The notes beneath the pieces are model-generated. The model was given only the letters and a program-made list of their open reading frames with translations, searched no databases and had not been told where the DNA came from. A stretch of DNA of 64,000 bases from Rhizobium jaguaris. Lineage in GTDB: Bacteria > Pseudomonadota > Alphaproteobacteria > Rhizobiales > Rhizobiaceae. The position numbers and the translations under genes are program-made. Below, piece after piece: positions 28,533-38,308 of this stretch. Where the stretch lies: positions 1-64,000 of the forward strand of contig NZ_CP032695.1 of NCBI RefSeq assembly GCF_003627755.1, given 5' to 3'. Positions within the stretch are counted from its first letter, which is position 1. Every line of letters starts with the position of its first letter.

Positions 28533-31309
28533 CCGGCCCTAGCGCGGACTTGCCTGATCAAAGAGGCGCAGACTGCGTTGCGCGCCTTCGCAGGGTTAGT
28601 CTTTCCTACGGCAGCACCAAAGCGCTGGATGACATCACACTTGATATCCCGAAGGGACTGACTGTGGGGCTCATCGGCCCGGATGGGGTGGGAAAGTCCA
28701 GCCTCTTGTCTCTGGTCGCTGGCGCCCACGTCGTACAGCAGGGGAGCATTCAGGTCCTTGGCGGCGACATCGCCGACACCGTGCACCGCGAGAGGACCTG
28801 TCCCCAGATTGCCTATATGCCGCAAGGATTGGGCAAGAATCTCTATCCCACCCTTTCGGTGTTTGAAAACGTCGATTTCTTTGCCCGCCTTTTCGGGCAG
28901 GACCGAGCCGAACGCCAAAGCCGTATTGCTGATCTTCTTCGACGTACCGGCCTTTCTCCGTTCCCGGATCGGCCAGCCGGAAAGCTGTCGGGTGGCATGA
29001 AACAAAAGGTTGGTCTTTGCTGCGCGCTGATCCATGATCCCGACCTTCTTATCCTCGACGAGCCGACAACCGGCGTCGACCCACTCTCGCGGCGCCAGTT
29101 CTGGGAATTGATCGACGACATTCGTCGCGATCGACCCGGCATGAGCGTCATTGTCGCAACGGCCTATATGGAGGAAGCGGAGCGGTTCGACTGGCTGGTC
29201 GCAATGGATGGCGGCCGCATATTGGCGACAGGGACCCCGGCGGAGCTGCTTGGAAAAACTGGCACTCCCAACCTCGACGCGGCATTCATAGCCCTCCTTC
29301 CGCCGGAGAAGAGGGAAGGGCACCATAAGGTGACGATTCCGCCGCGGTCGACCGAAAATGACCTTGATGTCGCCATCGAAGCCACGGACCTCACGATGCG
29401 TTTCGGTAACTTCACCGCCGTGGACCACGTCAATTTCCGCATCCCGCGCGGCGAGATATTCGGCTTCCTCGGTTCGAATGGGTGCGGCAAGACCACGACA
29501 ATGAAGATGCTGACGGGCCTTTTAACGGCAACGGAGGGCACGGCAAAGCTGTTCGGGAAGGAGGTGGACCCTAACGATATCGAAGTCCGCCGCCAGGTCG
29601 GCTATATGAGCCAGGCCTTCTCGTTGTATTCCGAACTTACGGTCCGCCAGAACCTGGATCTGCATGCCCGGCTCTTTCGCATGAATGCCGAGGCGATCCC
29701 CGATCGTATTGCGGAAATGTCCAAGCGCTTCGACCTCGAAGGAGTGATGGACGCGCTGCCTGAGGCCTTGCCGCTTGGCATCCGCCAGAGACTGTCGCTT
29801 GCCGTGGCGATGATTCACGCACCGAAAATATTGATCCTCGACGAGCCCACCTCCGGCGTCGACCCCATCGCGCGCGACGGCTTCTGGCAGATCTTGTCGG
29901 ACCTTTCGCGAAACGACGATGTCACCATCTTCGTTTCCACCCACTTTATGAACGAGGCGGAACTTTGCGATCGGATCTCGCTTATGCACGCCGGCCGGGT
30001 CCTGGTCAGCGACACGCCGGAGGCAATTGTCCGCAAGAGGTCGGCTCAGTCGCTGGAGGATGCCTTTATTGCCTATCTGCAGGACGCGATCGGAGAACAG
30101 TCTTCGCCTTCGGGTGCCGTAGCCCAGGGAAGCCACGCGGACGGCCACACGCCGTCTGCGGCGCAGGCCGTCCGCTCAGTCTTCAACATGCGCCGTATGT
30201 TTGCCTACACGCAACGCGAGGCTCTGGAGCTCAAGCGCGACCCGATCAGGGCGACGCTCGCGATGCTAGGAAGCATCATCCTGATGCTCGTCATCGGTTA
30301 CGGCATCAATATGGATGTTACAAACCTTTCATTTGCGGTCCTCGATCGCGACGACACGACGGTCAGTCGCGACTACATCCAGCAAATAGCCGGTTCGCGC
30401 TACTTCACCGAGAAGGCCCCGATCATCGACTATGACGATCTGGACCGGCGCATGCGCAACGGCGAACTGAGCCTCGCGCTCGAAATTCCTCCCGGCTTCG
30501 GACGCGACATTGCTCGAGGCTATAATACAGTACAGATCGGCGCCTGGATCGATGGATCGATGCCCTCGCGCGCCGAAACCATTCAAGGTTATGTCCTGGG
30601 AATGCATTCAGCCTGGCTTACACGCAAGGCCCGCGAGCGAGGCAGCAGTGCGGCCAGCGCAGCGGACTTTCAGCTGGAGATACGCTATCGCTACAATCCG
30701 GGTGTCGAAAGCCTGGTCGCGATGGTGCCGGCCGTCATTCCTCTTCTTCTCATGATGATACCAGCCATGCTCGCCGTGCTCAGCGTGGTGCGGGAAAAGG
30801 AACTCGGATCGATCATCAACTTCTACGTCACGCCCGTCACAAGGCTCGAATTCCTTATCGGGAAACAGATACCCTATGTGATCCTCGGGTTTCTGAACTT
30901 CTTGATGCTGACCGCACTGGCGGTGTTCGTGTTCAAGGTGCCACTGACAGGCAGTTTTATCACGCTCACTGCTGCGGCCATTCTCTACGTGATGGCCTCT
31001 ACCGGGATGGGCCTGTTGATTTCGAGCTTCATTAACAGCCAGATCGCGGCCATCTTCGGCACGGCGCTCGCCACCCTGATCCCGGCGGTGCAATATTCGG
31101 GAATGATCGATCCGGTATCCTCCCTGCAGGGCGCCGGCGCAATCATTGGCCAGATCTACCCGACCACGCATTTCGTCACCATTGCCCGCGGCGTTTTTTC
31201 GAAGGCGCTCGGCTTTAACGATCTCGCCGGCTCCTTTGTGCCGTTGTTGATCGCCGTGCCCGTTTTGCTCGGGCTGGGCGTGGTGCTCCTCAAGAAGCAG
31301 GCGACCTGA
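28529..31309 (+). CDS. double ABC ATPase fused to ABC-2 permease (RbbA-like)
   Basis: Protein of 926 residues with two nucleotide-binding domains followed by a transmembrane domain. NBD1: Walker [13 protein letters not shown], signature LSGGMKQKV, Walker [17 protein letters not shown]2: Walker [13 protein letters not shown], Walker [14 protein letters not shown], with the signature degenerate to [12 protein letters not shown]. The C-terminal part is an ABC-2 type permease with a large periplasmic loop (about residues 590-720) and six helices. The layout matches RbbA/YhiH. The start at 28529 is chosen for the 4-base ATGA overlap with hlyD; an ATG at 28499 is less likely. With the flanking HlyD and YhhJ-like proteins it should form a small-molecule exporter; the cargo is unknown. 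Confidence 0.9.
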   Translation: MTGPSADLPDQRGADCVARLRRVSLSYGSTKALDDITLDIPKGLTVGLIGPDGVGKSSLLSLVAGAHVVQQGSIQVLGGDIADTVHRERTCPQIAYMPQGLGKNLYPTLSVFENVDFFARLFGQDRAERQSRIADLLRRTGLSPFPDRPAGKLSGGMKQKVGLCCALIHDPDLLILDEPTTGVDPLSRRQFWELIDDIRRDRPGMSVIVATAYMEEAERFDWLVAMDGGRILATGTPAELLGKTGTPNLDAAFIALLPPEKREGHHKVTIPPRSTENDLDVAIEATDLTMRFGNFTAVDHVNFRIPRGEIFGFLGSNGCGKTTTMKMLTGLLTATEGTAKLFGKEVDPNDIEVRRQVGYMSQAFSLYSELTVRQNLDLHARLFRMNAEAIPDRIAEMSKRFDLEGVMDALPEALPLGIRQRLSLAVAMIHAPKILILDEPTSGVDPIARDGFWQILSDLSRNDDVTIFVSTHFMNEAELCDRISLMHAGRVLVSDTPEAIVRKRSAQSLEDAFIAYLQDAIGEQSSPSGAVAQGSHADGHTPSAAQAVRSVFNMRRMFAYTQREALELKRDPIRATLAMLGSIILMLVIGYGINMDVTNLSFAVLDRDDTTVSRDYIQQIAGSRYFTEKAPIIDYDDLDRRMRNGELSLALEIPPGFGRDIARGYNTVQIGAWIDGSMPSRAETIQGYVLGMHSAWLTRKARERGSSAASAADFQLEIRYRYNPGVESLVAMVPAVIPLLLMMIPAMLAVLSVVREKELGSIINFYVTPVTRLEFLIGKQIPYVILGFLNFLMLTALAVFVFKVPLTGSFITLTAAAILYVMASTGMGLLISSFINSQIAAIFGTALATLIPAVQYSGMIDPVSSLQGAGAIIGQIYPTTHFVTIARGVFSKALGFNDLAGSFVPLLIAVPVLLGLGVVLLKKQAT

Positions 31310-31311
31310 CC

Positions 31312-32424
31312 ATGCGCATAGCAAATGTTTTCCACTTGGGAATCAAGGAGCTGCGCGGTCTGACCCGCGATCCGATGATGATCATTTTGATCGTCTACGC
31401 CTTCACATTGTCGATCTACACGGCGTCTACCGCCCAGCCGGAAACGCTCAACAACGCGACGATCGCGATTGTCGACGAGGACCAGTCTCCCGTTTCCTCG
31501 CGGATCACCACGGCTTTCTATCCGCCCTACTTCATCGTTCCGAAGCTCATCTCGCAACAGGAAATGGATAGGCGCATGGATGCTGGTATAGATACCTTCG
31601 CGCTTAACATCCCTCCCAATTTTCAGCGCGACCTGCTTGCTGGCAAGTCGCCGACTATACAGCTCAATGTCGATGCCACGCGCATGAGTCAGGCCTTCAC
31701 CGGTGGCGGGTACGTGCAGTCAATCGTTTCAAGCGAGGTCGCCGAATTCCTGAACCGCTACCGCGGGACAAACGCAGCCCCCGTCGATCTGGCTCTTCGA
31801 GCCCGCTTTAACCAGGAACTGAACAAGGGCTGGTTCGGCGCCATCAACAACGTGATTTCGTCGGTTACGATGTTGTCGATCGTCCTGACTGGAGCTGCGC
31901 TCATTCGTGAGCGCGAGCACGGTACGATCGAGCACCTGCTCGTCATGCCCATTACACCCGCCGAAATCATGCTGAGCAAAGTCTGGTCGATGGGCCTAGT
32001 GGTCTTGATTGCCACTGCTTTTTCGTTGGTGGTCGTGGTGAAGGGTTGGCTTTCGGTGCCGGTGCAGGGGTCGCTCACGTTGTTCTTGCTCGGAGCGGCG
32101 CTTCAGTTGTTCGCCACCACGTCGATGGGAATTTTCCTGGCGACCGTTGCCGGCTCGATGCCGCAATTCGGTCTGTTGCTCATGCTGGTGCTGCTTCCGT
32201 TGCAGGTGCTGTCGGGTGGCGTGACGCCGCGTGAAAGTATGCCGCAGATCATCCAGGACATCATGCTCGCGGCTCCCAACACGCATTTCGTCATCATGGC
32301 TCAGGCGGTCCTGTTTCGGGGGGCGGGGATCGACGTCGTGTGGCCGCAATTGCTGGCGCTGCTGGCTATAGGGACGATATTGTTCGCATTCTCCCTGCGA
32401 CGCTTCCGTCAATTCCTTCGATAA
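31312..32424 (+). CDS. ABC-2 type permease (YhhJ-like)
   Basis: Integral membrane protein of 370 residues. An N-terminal helix (MMIILIVYAFTLSIYTAS) is followed by a large periplasmic domain (about 40-175). Five helices follow, including the ABC-2 signature region REREHGTIEHLLVMPITPAEIMLSKVW. It starts 2 bases after the stop of the RbbA-like gene and completes the exporter (two permease halves plus two ATPase domains plus HlyD). Cargo unknown. Confidence 0.92.
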   Translation: MRIANVFHLGIKELRGLTRDPMMIILIVYAFTLSIYTASTAQPETLNNATIAIVDEDQSPVSSRITTAFYPPYFIVPKLISQQEMDRRMDAGIDTFALNIPPNFQRDLLAGKSPTIQLNVDATRMSQAFTGGGYVQSIVSSEVAEFLNRYRGTNAAPVDLALRARFNQELNKGWFGAINNVISSVTMLSIVLTGAALIREREHGTIEHLLVMPITPAEIMLSKVWSMGLVVLIATAFSLVVVVKGWLSVPVQGSLTLFLLGAALQLFATTSMGIFLATVAGSMPQFGLLLMLVLLPLQVLSGGVTPRESMPQIIQDIMLAAPNTHFVIMAQAVLFRGAGIDVVWPQLLALLAIGTILFAFSLRRFRQFLR

Positions 32425-32624
32425 AGCGCTCAGACAGCGCGATCTTCGGCAATCGCGTCTGGCAGTCGACCATGACCGTTCTGTCATGAAGTTGGGAACG
32501 ATTGTCTGCGGCTTTGGTTTTGCAAGCGCATCCCAACAGCCAACGAAGGACAGATCGTGCCTCGCTTTGCTTACCTGGAACTTCTCTTTGCAGTGCCAGC
32601 TTAACGGCAAAGGGGTCATCGACA

Positions 32625-33083
32625 ATGGCAGTCAGAGCAGCCCAATTTCTGGCACTCGTGGTTTCCGCGCTCGCGCTCATTCCGTCGGGAGCGCATCTTG
32701 CCGCTCTGCCCAATAAGATCGCCCTACCGCAAACCGAATATTTCACGATTCAAACCATTTATAATGGGTGGGCGATTTTGGGACTGCTGTGGCCGGCCGC
32801 GATCATCGCGAATGCGCTGCTTGCAGTGATCGTCCGCTCACAGCAATGGCCATCTTGGTTCGCGGCGTTCGCCGCTCTCTGCTTCGCCTTCATGTTGGCA
32901 ATATTCTTTTTCTGGACGCTGCCCGCCAACAACGCGACGGCGAATTGGACCGAGATTCCTCGACATTGGGAAACACTCAGGCGGCAGTGGGAATATTCTC
33001 ATGCGGCAAATGCCGTGCTTGCGTTTGCAGCTTTCTGTTTAACGGCGCTGTCAGCGACAACATGGCGGCCGGCCAATCCGTAG
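32625..33083 (+). CDS. DUF1772-like (anthrone oxygenase family) membrane protein
   Basis: Small membrane protein of 152 residues with four predicted helices (about 5-23, 47-68, 77-98, 129-147). The segment WTEIPRHWETLRRQWEYSHAA resembles the W-x-x-x-R-x-x-W-E-x-x-H signature of DUF1772 proteins. The ATG at 32625 places the first helix at the N-terminus; AAAGGGG lies about 10 bases upstream. The frame is open to 32502 but the extra residues are not hydrophobic or conserved-looking. It sits alone after the exporter operon with a 200-bp gap; no functional link is evident. Confidence 0.7.
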   Translation: MAVRAAQFLALVVSALALIPSGAHLAALPNKIALPQTEYFTIQTIYNGWAILGLLWPAAIIANALLAVIVRSQQWPSWFAAFAALCFAFMLAIFFFWTLPANNATANWTEIPRHWETLRRQWEYSHAANAVLAFAAFCLTALSATTWRPANP

Positions 33084-33175
33084 CCTTACAGAAACGTCGT
33101 CGCGGAGTCCGGCTTCGCGCGCTGTCGCGAACCGGGCGCTTATTGCGGGCTGCCGACACCACGGACAAGATGATG

Positions 33176-33230
33176 CCAAAATGATACGAAAATGAACCGA
33201 AACTGACGCGAAAATGATCTGGAAATGTTG
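33176..33230. repeat. five tandem 11-bp A-tract repeats
   Basis: Five consecutive degenerate 11-mers with consensus CGAAAATGANN: units at 33176, 33187, 33198, 33209 and 33220. Three of the five keep AAAATGA. The 11-bp period places an A-tract on the same face of the helix each turn, as in intrinsically bent DNA or arrayed regulator sites. It lies about 165 bp upstream of the polysaccharide flippase start. The function is inferred. Confidence 0.6.
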
Positions 33231-33394
33231 ACATGCTGATTCTGCGGACTAATTCCCGCTGAGACGCCGGGGTCCGCCCCATCGACTGACATTGTGATTC
33301 TGTACAGCCGTCACAACCCGTAAGGTGTTGATACGGAAGGGAATATCTGTGCCGTAAATTGCCGCATCACAGCATAATGGGACGTCAACATCGT

Positions 33395-34879
33395 ATGACC
33401 AGCATCACCGGACGGCTCGTCAAGGGCAGCATGTGGTTAAGCCTGTCTCGGACGATCGTGAACGGGCTTGCGACCCTCAGTACGTTCGTGCTGGCGCGGT
33501 ATCTGGCACCCGCTGATTTCGGCGTGGTCGCTCTCGGCATGACGATACTCCTGATCGTCACGACAGTGACCGAGCTCTCGCTTTCTGAAGCGCTCATCCG
33601 TCATGCGGCGCCCGACGAATCCCATTTCAGCGCTGCATGGACCCTCAATGCCGCCCGTGGGCTGGCGATCTGTATCCTGTTCGCGATCTTTGCTTATCCA
33701 ACTGCCCGCCTGTTCAACGAGCCGAAATTGACGGGTGTGATGCTGGCCCTTGGCATCAACATGTTTATGGGTGGTCTCATCAATCCGCGCCGTATCATGC
33801 TCCAGCGCAATCTGATCTTCTGGCAGGAATTCGTGCTTGCCGTTTCGCAGAAGTTCGCCGGCTTTTTTGCCTCCGTCGCGATAGCGGTGATCTATCAAAG
33901 CTATTGGGCGCTGGTCATCGGCACCCTCGTAGCCCAGGCGACGAATGTCGTTGTCTCCTATCTGGTGCTGCCCTTCCGGCCCAGGATCACCTTCCAGCAT
34001 ATGCGGGAGTTTTTCTCCTTCTCTGCCTGGCTCACCGCCGGTCAGATCGTCAGCACACTCAACTGGCGCTTCGATTATCTGCTGGTCGGCAAGATGCTCG
34101 GTGGGATCCAGCTCGGCTATTATTCGGTGGGGAGCAATCTCGCCATGATGCCGACGCGGGAAGCGACCGCGCCCCTCACGCAGACGATCTATCCGGCCTT
34201 CGCCGGCATCCGCAACGATCCCGACAGGCTTGCCGCCGCCTATCAGCGCGTGCAGGCGCTGGTTGCCGCCGTTGCGCTCCCGGCCGGCATCGGCGTTGCG
34301 GTGACCGCCGATCCGCTGGTCAGGCTCGCGCTGGGTGACAGGTGGACGCCAGTCATTTTCATCATTCAGTCGCTTGCCTCGGTCTTCGCGCTGCAGACAC
34401 TCGGCTCCCTGGTTCAGCCGCTCGGCATGGCAAAGGGCGAAACACGGGTGTTGTTCGTCCGCGATGCCCAGATGTTCTGCCTGCGGGTGCCGATCATGAT
34501 CGCCGGTCTGATGCTCTATGGCCTTCCAGGGGTCATCCTGGGCCGCGTGTTCACCGGCCTGTTCAGCACTTTCGTCAACATGATGCTCGTACGGCGCTTC
34601 ACGGGGATTTCCGTATTGAAGCAGTTGTCCGTCAACCTGCGGGCGCTTGTAAGCGTCGCCGTGATGGCAGCCGGGGTCTGGCTCGCTTCGAACCATCTCG
34701 CGCTCACGGACGACAAGGTCGTGCTGGTCACGCATCTCGCAATACTGACCTTGCTCGGCGGCCTGCTCTACTGCGGCTCAACCTTCCTGCTGTGGATGTT
34801 GATGAAGCGGCCGACCGGCCCGGAAACGGAGGTCCGAACCATACTCGGCAAAGTGCTGCCGAGACTACGTCTTGCCTGA
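33395..34879 (+). CDS. polysaccharide flippase, MOP superfamily (Wzx/ExoT-like)
   Basis: Integral membrane protein of 494 residues with about 12-14 helices. It carries the Polysacc_synt pattern: GRLVKGSMWLSLSRTIVNGLATLSTFVLARYLAP at the N-terminus, a YYSVGSNLAMMPTREATAPLTQTIYPAFA middle, and PLGMAKGETRVL. It is of the ExoT/AmsL/WzxC type that moves lipid-linked sugar repeat units across the inner membrane. Possible starts are TTG 33359, ATG 33377 and ATG 33395; the last directly precedes the conserved region. A pyruvyltransferase-like gene follows 57 bp downstream. No glycosyltransferase gene accompanies them here, so they may serve a polysaccharide made elsewhere. Confidence 0.85.
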   Translation: MTSITGRLVKGSMWLSLSRTIVNGLATLSTFVLARYLAPADFGVVALGMTILLIVTTVTELSLSEALIRHAAPDESHFSAAWTLNAARGLAICILFAIFAYPTARLFNEPKLTGVMLALGINMFMGGLINPRRIMLQRNLIFWQEFVLAVSQKFAGFFASVAIAVIYQSYWALVIGTLVAQATNVVVSYLVLPFRPRITFQHMREFFSFSAWLTAGQIVSTLNWRFDYLLVGKMLGGIQLGYYSVGSNLAMMPTREATAPLTQTIYPAFAGIRNDPDRLAAAYQRVQALVAAVALPAGIGVAVTADPLVRLALGDRWTPVIFIIQSLASVFALQTLGSLVQPLGMAKGETRVLFVRDAQMFCLRVPIMIAGLMLYGLPGVILGRVFTGLFSTFVNMMLVRRFTGISVLKQLSVNLRALVSVAVMAAGVWLASNHLALTDDKVVLVTHLAILTLLGGLLYCGSTFLLWMLMKRPTGPETEVRTILGKVLPRLRLA

Positions 34880-34936
34880 AGAAGGTGCGGCCGATCACGG
34901 CTGGACTGCCTTGTCATCTAAACGGGGAGTGGGGAA

Positions 34937-35986
34937 ATGACATTGCAATCAAATCAAACCTTGATCACGAAATTGGAGGGCATGATCCACGATTGCCTGA
35001 AAGACTACATCAGCCATGATGAGCCTTTGGCAATCCTCGACTTTCCCGACATCCGCAACTGCGGCGACTCGGCCATCTGGTTGGGCGAAATGGCCTATCT
35101 CAAAAAGAGATATGACAAACGGCCGACCTATGTATCGCGGATCACCGATTTCTCGCCCGAGCAGCTCGAGCGTATTATGCCGACGGGTCCCATCTTCATT
35201 CATGGCGGCGGCAATTTCGGCGATATCTGGGATGCGCATCAGGACTTCCGCGAACAAGTGCTGGAGCGATTTCCCAACCGTCAGGTGATTCAGTTTCCGC
35301 AATCCATCCACTATAAGTCTCAGGTGCGCCTGGACGAAAGCGCGCGCGTCATCGGGCGTCATAAGAACTTTGTGTTGCTGGTGCGCGACGAGGAGTCGAA
35401 GGAGTTCGCCCTTAAGCACTTCGATTGCGAAGTGAGGCTCTGCCCCGACATGGCCTTCTGTATCGGTCCAATCGAGCCGGAGAAATCTGAAATTCCAGTT
35501 TTGGCTATGCTGAGATCCGATCTCGAGAAGGTCGGAGACGCCGATCTTTCCGCCTATCCTGATATTCCGAAAGAGGATTGGACCACCGAATCCGCCAGGC
35601 GGGTGCGCGTCTCCAAAGCGCTTGGGGCGGCAACGGCTCTTCTGGCTCTCAAACCGGCCGAAATACGGCTGCGCAAACTCGACGCGGCAGCCCATAATCG
35701 ACTGCGTCGCGGCATCCGCCAGATCTCCCGCGGCCACACGATCGTCACCGACAGGCTTCACGTCCACATTTGCTCGCTGCTACTTGGACGTCCCCATGCG
35801 GTGTTGGATAACAACTACGGCAAGATACGTCGGTTCATGGCCGCATTTTCAGGCGATACGGATCTGGCCTACAAGGCGACATCGCTCGATGATGGAATCG
35901 CGTGGGCGCGCTGTAAGGCCGATCAATCCTCCTTGCCGCAGCTTAGCGTGCTGCGCTCAGACTTGCATGTCAGACCGGTCGGTTAA
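34937..35986 (+). CDS. polysaccharide pyruvyl transferase family protein
   Basis: Protein of 349 residues of the PS_pyruv_trans family, which adds ketal pyruvate to exopolysaccharide sugars using PEP (ExoV type). Diagnostic segments are DFPDIRNCGDSAIWLGE, the GPIFIHGGGNFGDIW loop, RQVIQFPQSIHY, and the late HTIVTDRLHVHICSLLLGRPHAVLDNNYGK. GGGGAGTGGGGAA precedes the ATG, a very strong ribosome binding site. It is probably co-transcribed with the flippase gene. Some family members are not pyruvyltransferases (CsaB-like, or of unknown function), so the reaction is likely but not proven. Confidence 0.85.
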   Translation: MTLQSNQTLITKLEGMIHDCLKDYISHDEPLAILDFPDIRNCGDSAIWLGEMAYLKKRYDKRPTYVSRITDFSPEQLERIMPTGPIFIHGGGNFGDIWDAHQDFREQVLERFPNRQVIQFPQSIHYKSQVRLDESARVIGRHKNFVLLVRDEESKEFALKHFDCEVRLCPDMAFCIGPIEPEKSEIPVLAMLRSDLEKVGDADLSAYPDIPKEDWTTESARRVRVSKALGAATALLALKPAEIRLRKLDAAAHNRLRRGIRQISRGHTIVTDRLHVHICSLLLGRPHAVLDNNYGKIRRFMAAFSGDTDLAYKATSLDDGIAWARCKADQSSLPQLSVLRSDLHVRPVG

Positions 35987-36143
35987 CCGTCGAAGTGGCA
36001 CGGTATAGGATGCGGCTGCTCCAGGGCGTGTTGAGATTCACCGCGAGTTAGCGGAGACAGCGGCGAGGTCGGGTCGGTTTAGAGAGAAGGCGACAGGCAA
36101 CGCAGCGCGGTCGGTTTCCCCTTGCATGCCGCCAATTCTTGCG

Positions 36144-36173
36144 CTCATACTGAACCATATGGTTCAGTATGAG
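36144..36173. promoter_or_regulatory. perfect 30-bp palindrome over the ArsR start codon
   Basis: A perfect 30-bp palindrome, centred between 36158 and 36159, whose core is ACTGAACCATATGGTTCAGT. The ATG of the ArsR-type gene (36159-36161) lies in its right half. This is the form of operator seen with ArsR/SRPBCC pairs. A bound dimer would cover the start codon and thus block transcription near or at the start. An mRNA beginning upstream would fold into a strong hairpin. Confidence 0.75.
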
Positions 36174-36524
36174 AAAGCCCGTCTCGATGCCTCGTTCGCT
36201 GCGCTCTCGGACGCCACCCGACGCGGCGTTCTGGAGCAGCTCGGACGTGCAGACGCTTCGATCACGGACCTTGCCGAGAAGTTCCACATGACCCTCACGG
36301 GCATGAAGAAGCACGTCAGCGTCTTGGAGCAGGCGGGGCTCGTCACCACGGAGAAGGTCGGGCGTGTGCGCACCTGCAAGCTCGGCCTACGTGGACTGGA
36401 CGAAGAGGCTGCCTGGATCGAAAGCTATCGCCAGCTCTGGGACGCACGCTTCGACGATCTGGACGAGGTTGTCGAGGAACTCAAACGGAAGGAGAAGCTC
36501 GATGGACGCAACAAGAGAGAGTGA
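36159..36524 (+). CDS. ArsR family transcriptional regulator
   Basis: Winged-helix regulator of 121 residues, of the metal-independent ArsR group found beside SRPBCC genes. Core: LDASFAALSDATRRGVLEQLGRADASITDLAEKFHMTLTGMKKHVSVLEQAGLVTTEKVGRVRTCKLG; no Cys metal site is visible. The start is placed at ATG 36159 because relatives begin MVQYxxxxLD. An ATG at 36126 is in frame but adds residues encoded by the palindrome. There is no Shine-Dalgarno sequence before 36159, consistent with a leaderless mRNA. The 3' end overlaps the SRPBCC gene by 23 bp. Autoregulation through the 36144-36173 palindrome is likely. Confidence 0.88.
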   Translation: MVQYEKARLDASFAALSDATRRGVLEQLGRADASITDLAEKFHMTLTGMKKHVSVLEQAGLVTTEKVGRVRTCKLGLRGLDEEAAWIESYRQLWDARFDDLDEVVEELKRKEKLDGRNKRE

Positions 36525-37020
36525 GCCCGCCCCCATGAAGAACCGCACGACAGTGGAACGGAAGTCCGAGCGTGAGCTGGTCGTCACGCGAACCTTCGAC
36601 GGCCCCGCGCGCATCGTGTTCGAGGCGTGGACCAAGCCCGGGCTGCTCAAGCGGTGGTGGGCGCCGAAATCGACAGGCATGTCTTTGCTTTCATGCGAAG
36701 TGGATGCTCGTGTCGAGGGCAGGTACCGTTTCGAGTTCGGCCACGATGCCGCAAAGCCTATGGCGTTCTTCGGTAGGTACATCGAAGTGATACCGCACTC
36801 ACGCCTCGTCTGGACTAATGAGGAAAGTGATGACGGGTCCGTCACCACCGTGACCTTCGAGGAAAAAGATGGCAAGACGCTGCTCATCATGTACGAACTC
36901 TATCCTTCGAAGGAAGCCCTCGATCGTGCCATCGCCGGGATGGAGGGTGGGATGCCCGAGACGTTCGAGCAACTGGACGAACTTCTCGTCGCCATGGGCG
37001 CGAGCGTGGGACGGTCATAA
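36502..37020 (+). CDS. SRPBCC (AHSA1) domain protein
   Basis: Protein of 172 residues with the START/Bet v1-like ligand-binding fold of the AHSA1 group. Typical segments: ELVVTRTFDGPARIVFEAWTKPGLLKRWWAPKSTG, the GGRYRFEF-like GRYRFEFGHD strand, SRLVWTNEESDDG, and a C-terminal GGMPETFEQLDELL. GGAAGGAGAAG precedes the ATG at 36502, which lies inside the ArsR 3' end. The pair form a two-gene unit, and the SRPBCC protein probably binds or modifies the small molecule sensed through this unit; the ligand is unknown. Confidence 0.88.
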   Translation: MDATRESEPAPMKNRTTVERKSERELVVTRTFDGPARIVFEAWTKPGLLKRWWAPKSTGMSLLSCEVDARVEGRYRFEFGHDAAKPMAFFGRYIEVIPHSRLVWTNEESDDGSVTTVTFEEKDGKTLLIMYELYPSKEALDRAIAGMEGGMPETFEQLDELLVAMGASVGRS

Positions 37021-37251
37021 AGCCGTGGATCCCGAGGTCGGCCGTCAGGCTCTTCGCTGTTCCCGGTCCCTGAGTGACCGGTGGCTAACTCCAAAGCGAT
37101 TCCAGATGACTGTGGGATCGTAGCCGGCCGGGGTCGCGTGTAGGCGATACGGCCTTCTTCTGCGCCGAATGATATCAGTACTGTCGGATCTCGTCGAAAT
37201 GCTTTCGAAGGAGATCTCGGCGGAGCTTGGAAAAGCTACTTTGAAAGGGTG

Positions 37252-38274
37252 CTAAAGCGCATCGGATGACATCGGCCTGACGGAGGCGGCATGTTCGGTG
37301 GGCGCGGGTGGCGCGATGACGAGGCTTTGAGCCGGCGTTGCCAATGAGACTCCGTTCGCCTTGCAATGCTCATAGACCAGATCGATGATCTCGTTTTGGG
37401 CCGGCATGCGGCTGGCCGCACTCGCGACACGGAACAGCAGTTCGACTTCGATGGCTACCGCATCGATCGTCTTAAGTGCGACGGCCGGCGGCGGATCCCT
37501 GACGATCCTTTCGCAGCCCTGCAGAACGGCGAGCATAATCTCCTCGACAAGCCGCGGTTTATGGGTAGCGGCAATGCGCAACGTAAGCGTCATCTGGTGT
37601 GATTCGTCGGGGCGGCTGCGATTGGTCACACCCTGTTTTGCCAGGACGCTGTTCGGAAGGACAACGACATTATGTCCGCCTGTCAGCAGGTTGGTGGAGC
37701 GCCAGTTGGTTTCGACAACCCGTCCTTCGGTGCCATCGGCGAGCTCGATCCAATCGCCGATGACGTAGGCGCGGCCGAGCGCAAGCGCGATCCCGGAAAA
37801 GACATCGGAAAGCGTGTTCTGCAGCGCAAGACCGATAATGACGACGACGATGCCCGAGGTTGCAATGAGCGGGCCAACCGGCGCGCCGAAGACGAAGCCG
37901 ATAACCGACAATGCGACACCGAGATAGACGACGCCGACGATCAGATCCTGGAGAAGATGCGCTTCCTGCGGTCGCCGATTGAGGGTGAGATAGATATGGA
38001 CGAAGCCGATCATCGTCCATGCAAGATGGAGCCACCAGAGGACCCTCGCAGATCTGGCGAGCAAGAGGCCGGCATCCTGAAGTTCGCCATCGTCGAGATG
38101 GTAAGGTGAAATTCCAGCAAGCCAGAGCACGAGGCTCATGCCGCCGAAAAACAGGATCTGCACGATCAGACGGGCGGTCGGATGACGGCGCCCCTGGATA
38201 TGCCAAATGAGAATGCCCGCCAGCCCCAGAAGATTGATCAGAACGAGCGGCAGGGAATGATGTTCGCCAAACAT
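37252..38274 (-). CDS. MscS family mechanosensitive channel
   Basis: Inner-membrane channel protein of 340 residues. Four or so N-terminal helices lead to the pore helix TSGIVVVIIGLALQNTLSDVFSGIAL. The beta domain follows (VIGDWIELADGTEGRVVETNWRSTNLLTGGHNVVVLPNSVLAKQGVTN), then the alpha/beta C-terminus. Many rhizobial relatives carry a C-terminal cyclic-nucleotide domain; this one stops after the MscS C-terminus with a Pro/Ala tail. I prefer ATG 38274 (GGTGAG 8 bases upstream) over GTG 38286. A 15-bp perfect hairpin (38309-38351) separates it from the co-directional MBL gene. Confidence 0.88.
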   Translation of the reverse strand: MFGEHHSLPLVLINLLGLAGILIWHIQGRRHPTARLIVQILFFGGMSLVLWLAGISPYHLDDGELQDAGLLLARSARVLWWLHLAWTMIGFVHIYLTLNRRPQEAHLLQDLIVGVVYLGVALSVIGFVFGAPVGPLIATSGIVVVIIGLALQNTLSDVFSGIALALGRAYVIGDWIELADGTEGRVVETNWRSTNLLTGGHNVVVLPNSVLAKQGVTNRSRPDESHQMTLTLRIAATHKPRLVEEIMLAVLQGCERIVRDPPPAVALKTIDAVAIEVELLFRVASAASRMPAQNEIIDLVYEHCKANGVSLATPAQSLVIAPPAPTEHAASVRPMSSDAL

Positions 38275-38308
38275 AATAGGGCTCACCGAGGGACGAGTGC
38301 CGATTGTG

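Noticed and set aside
33437..34735. 432-codon minus-strand frame
   Set aside because: Antisense to the flippase, rich in Glu/His/Arg, no domain.
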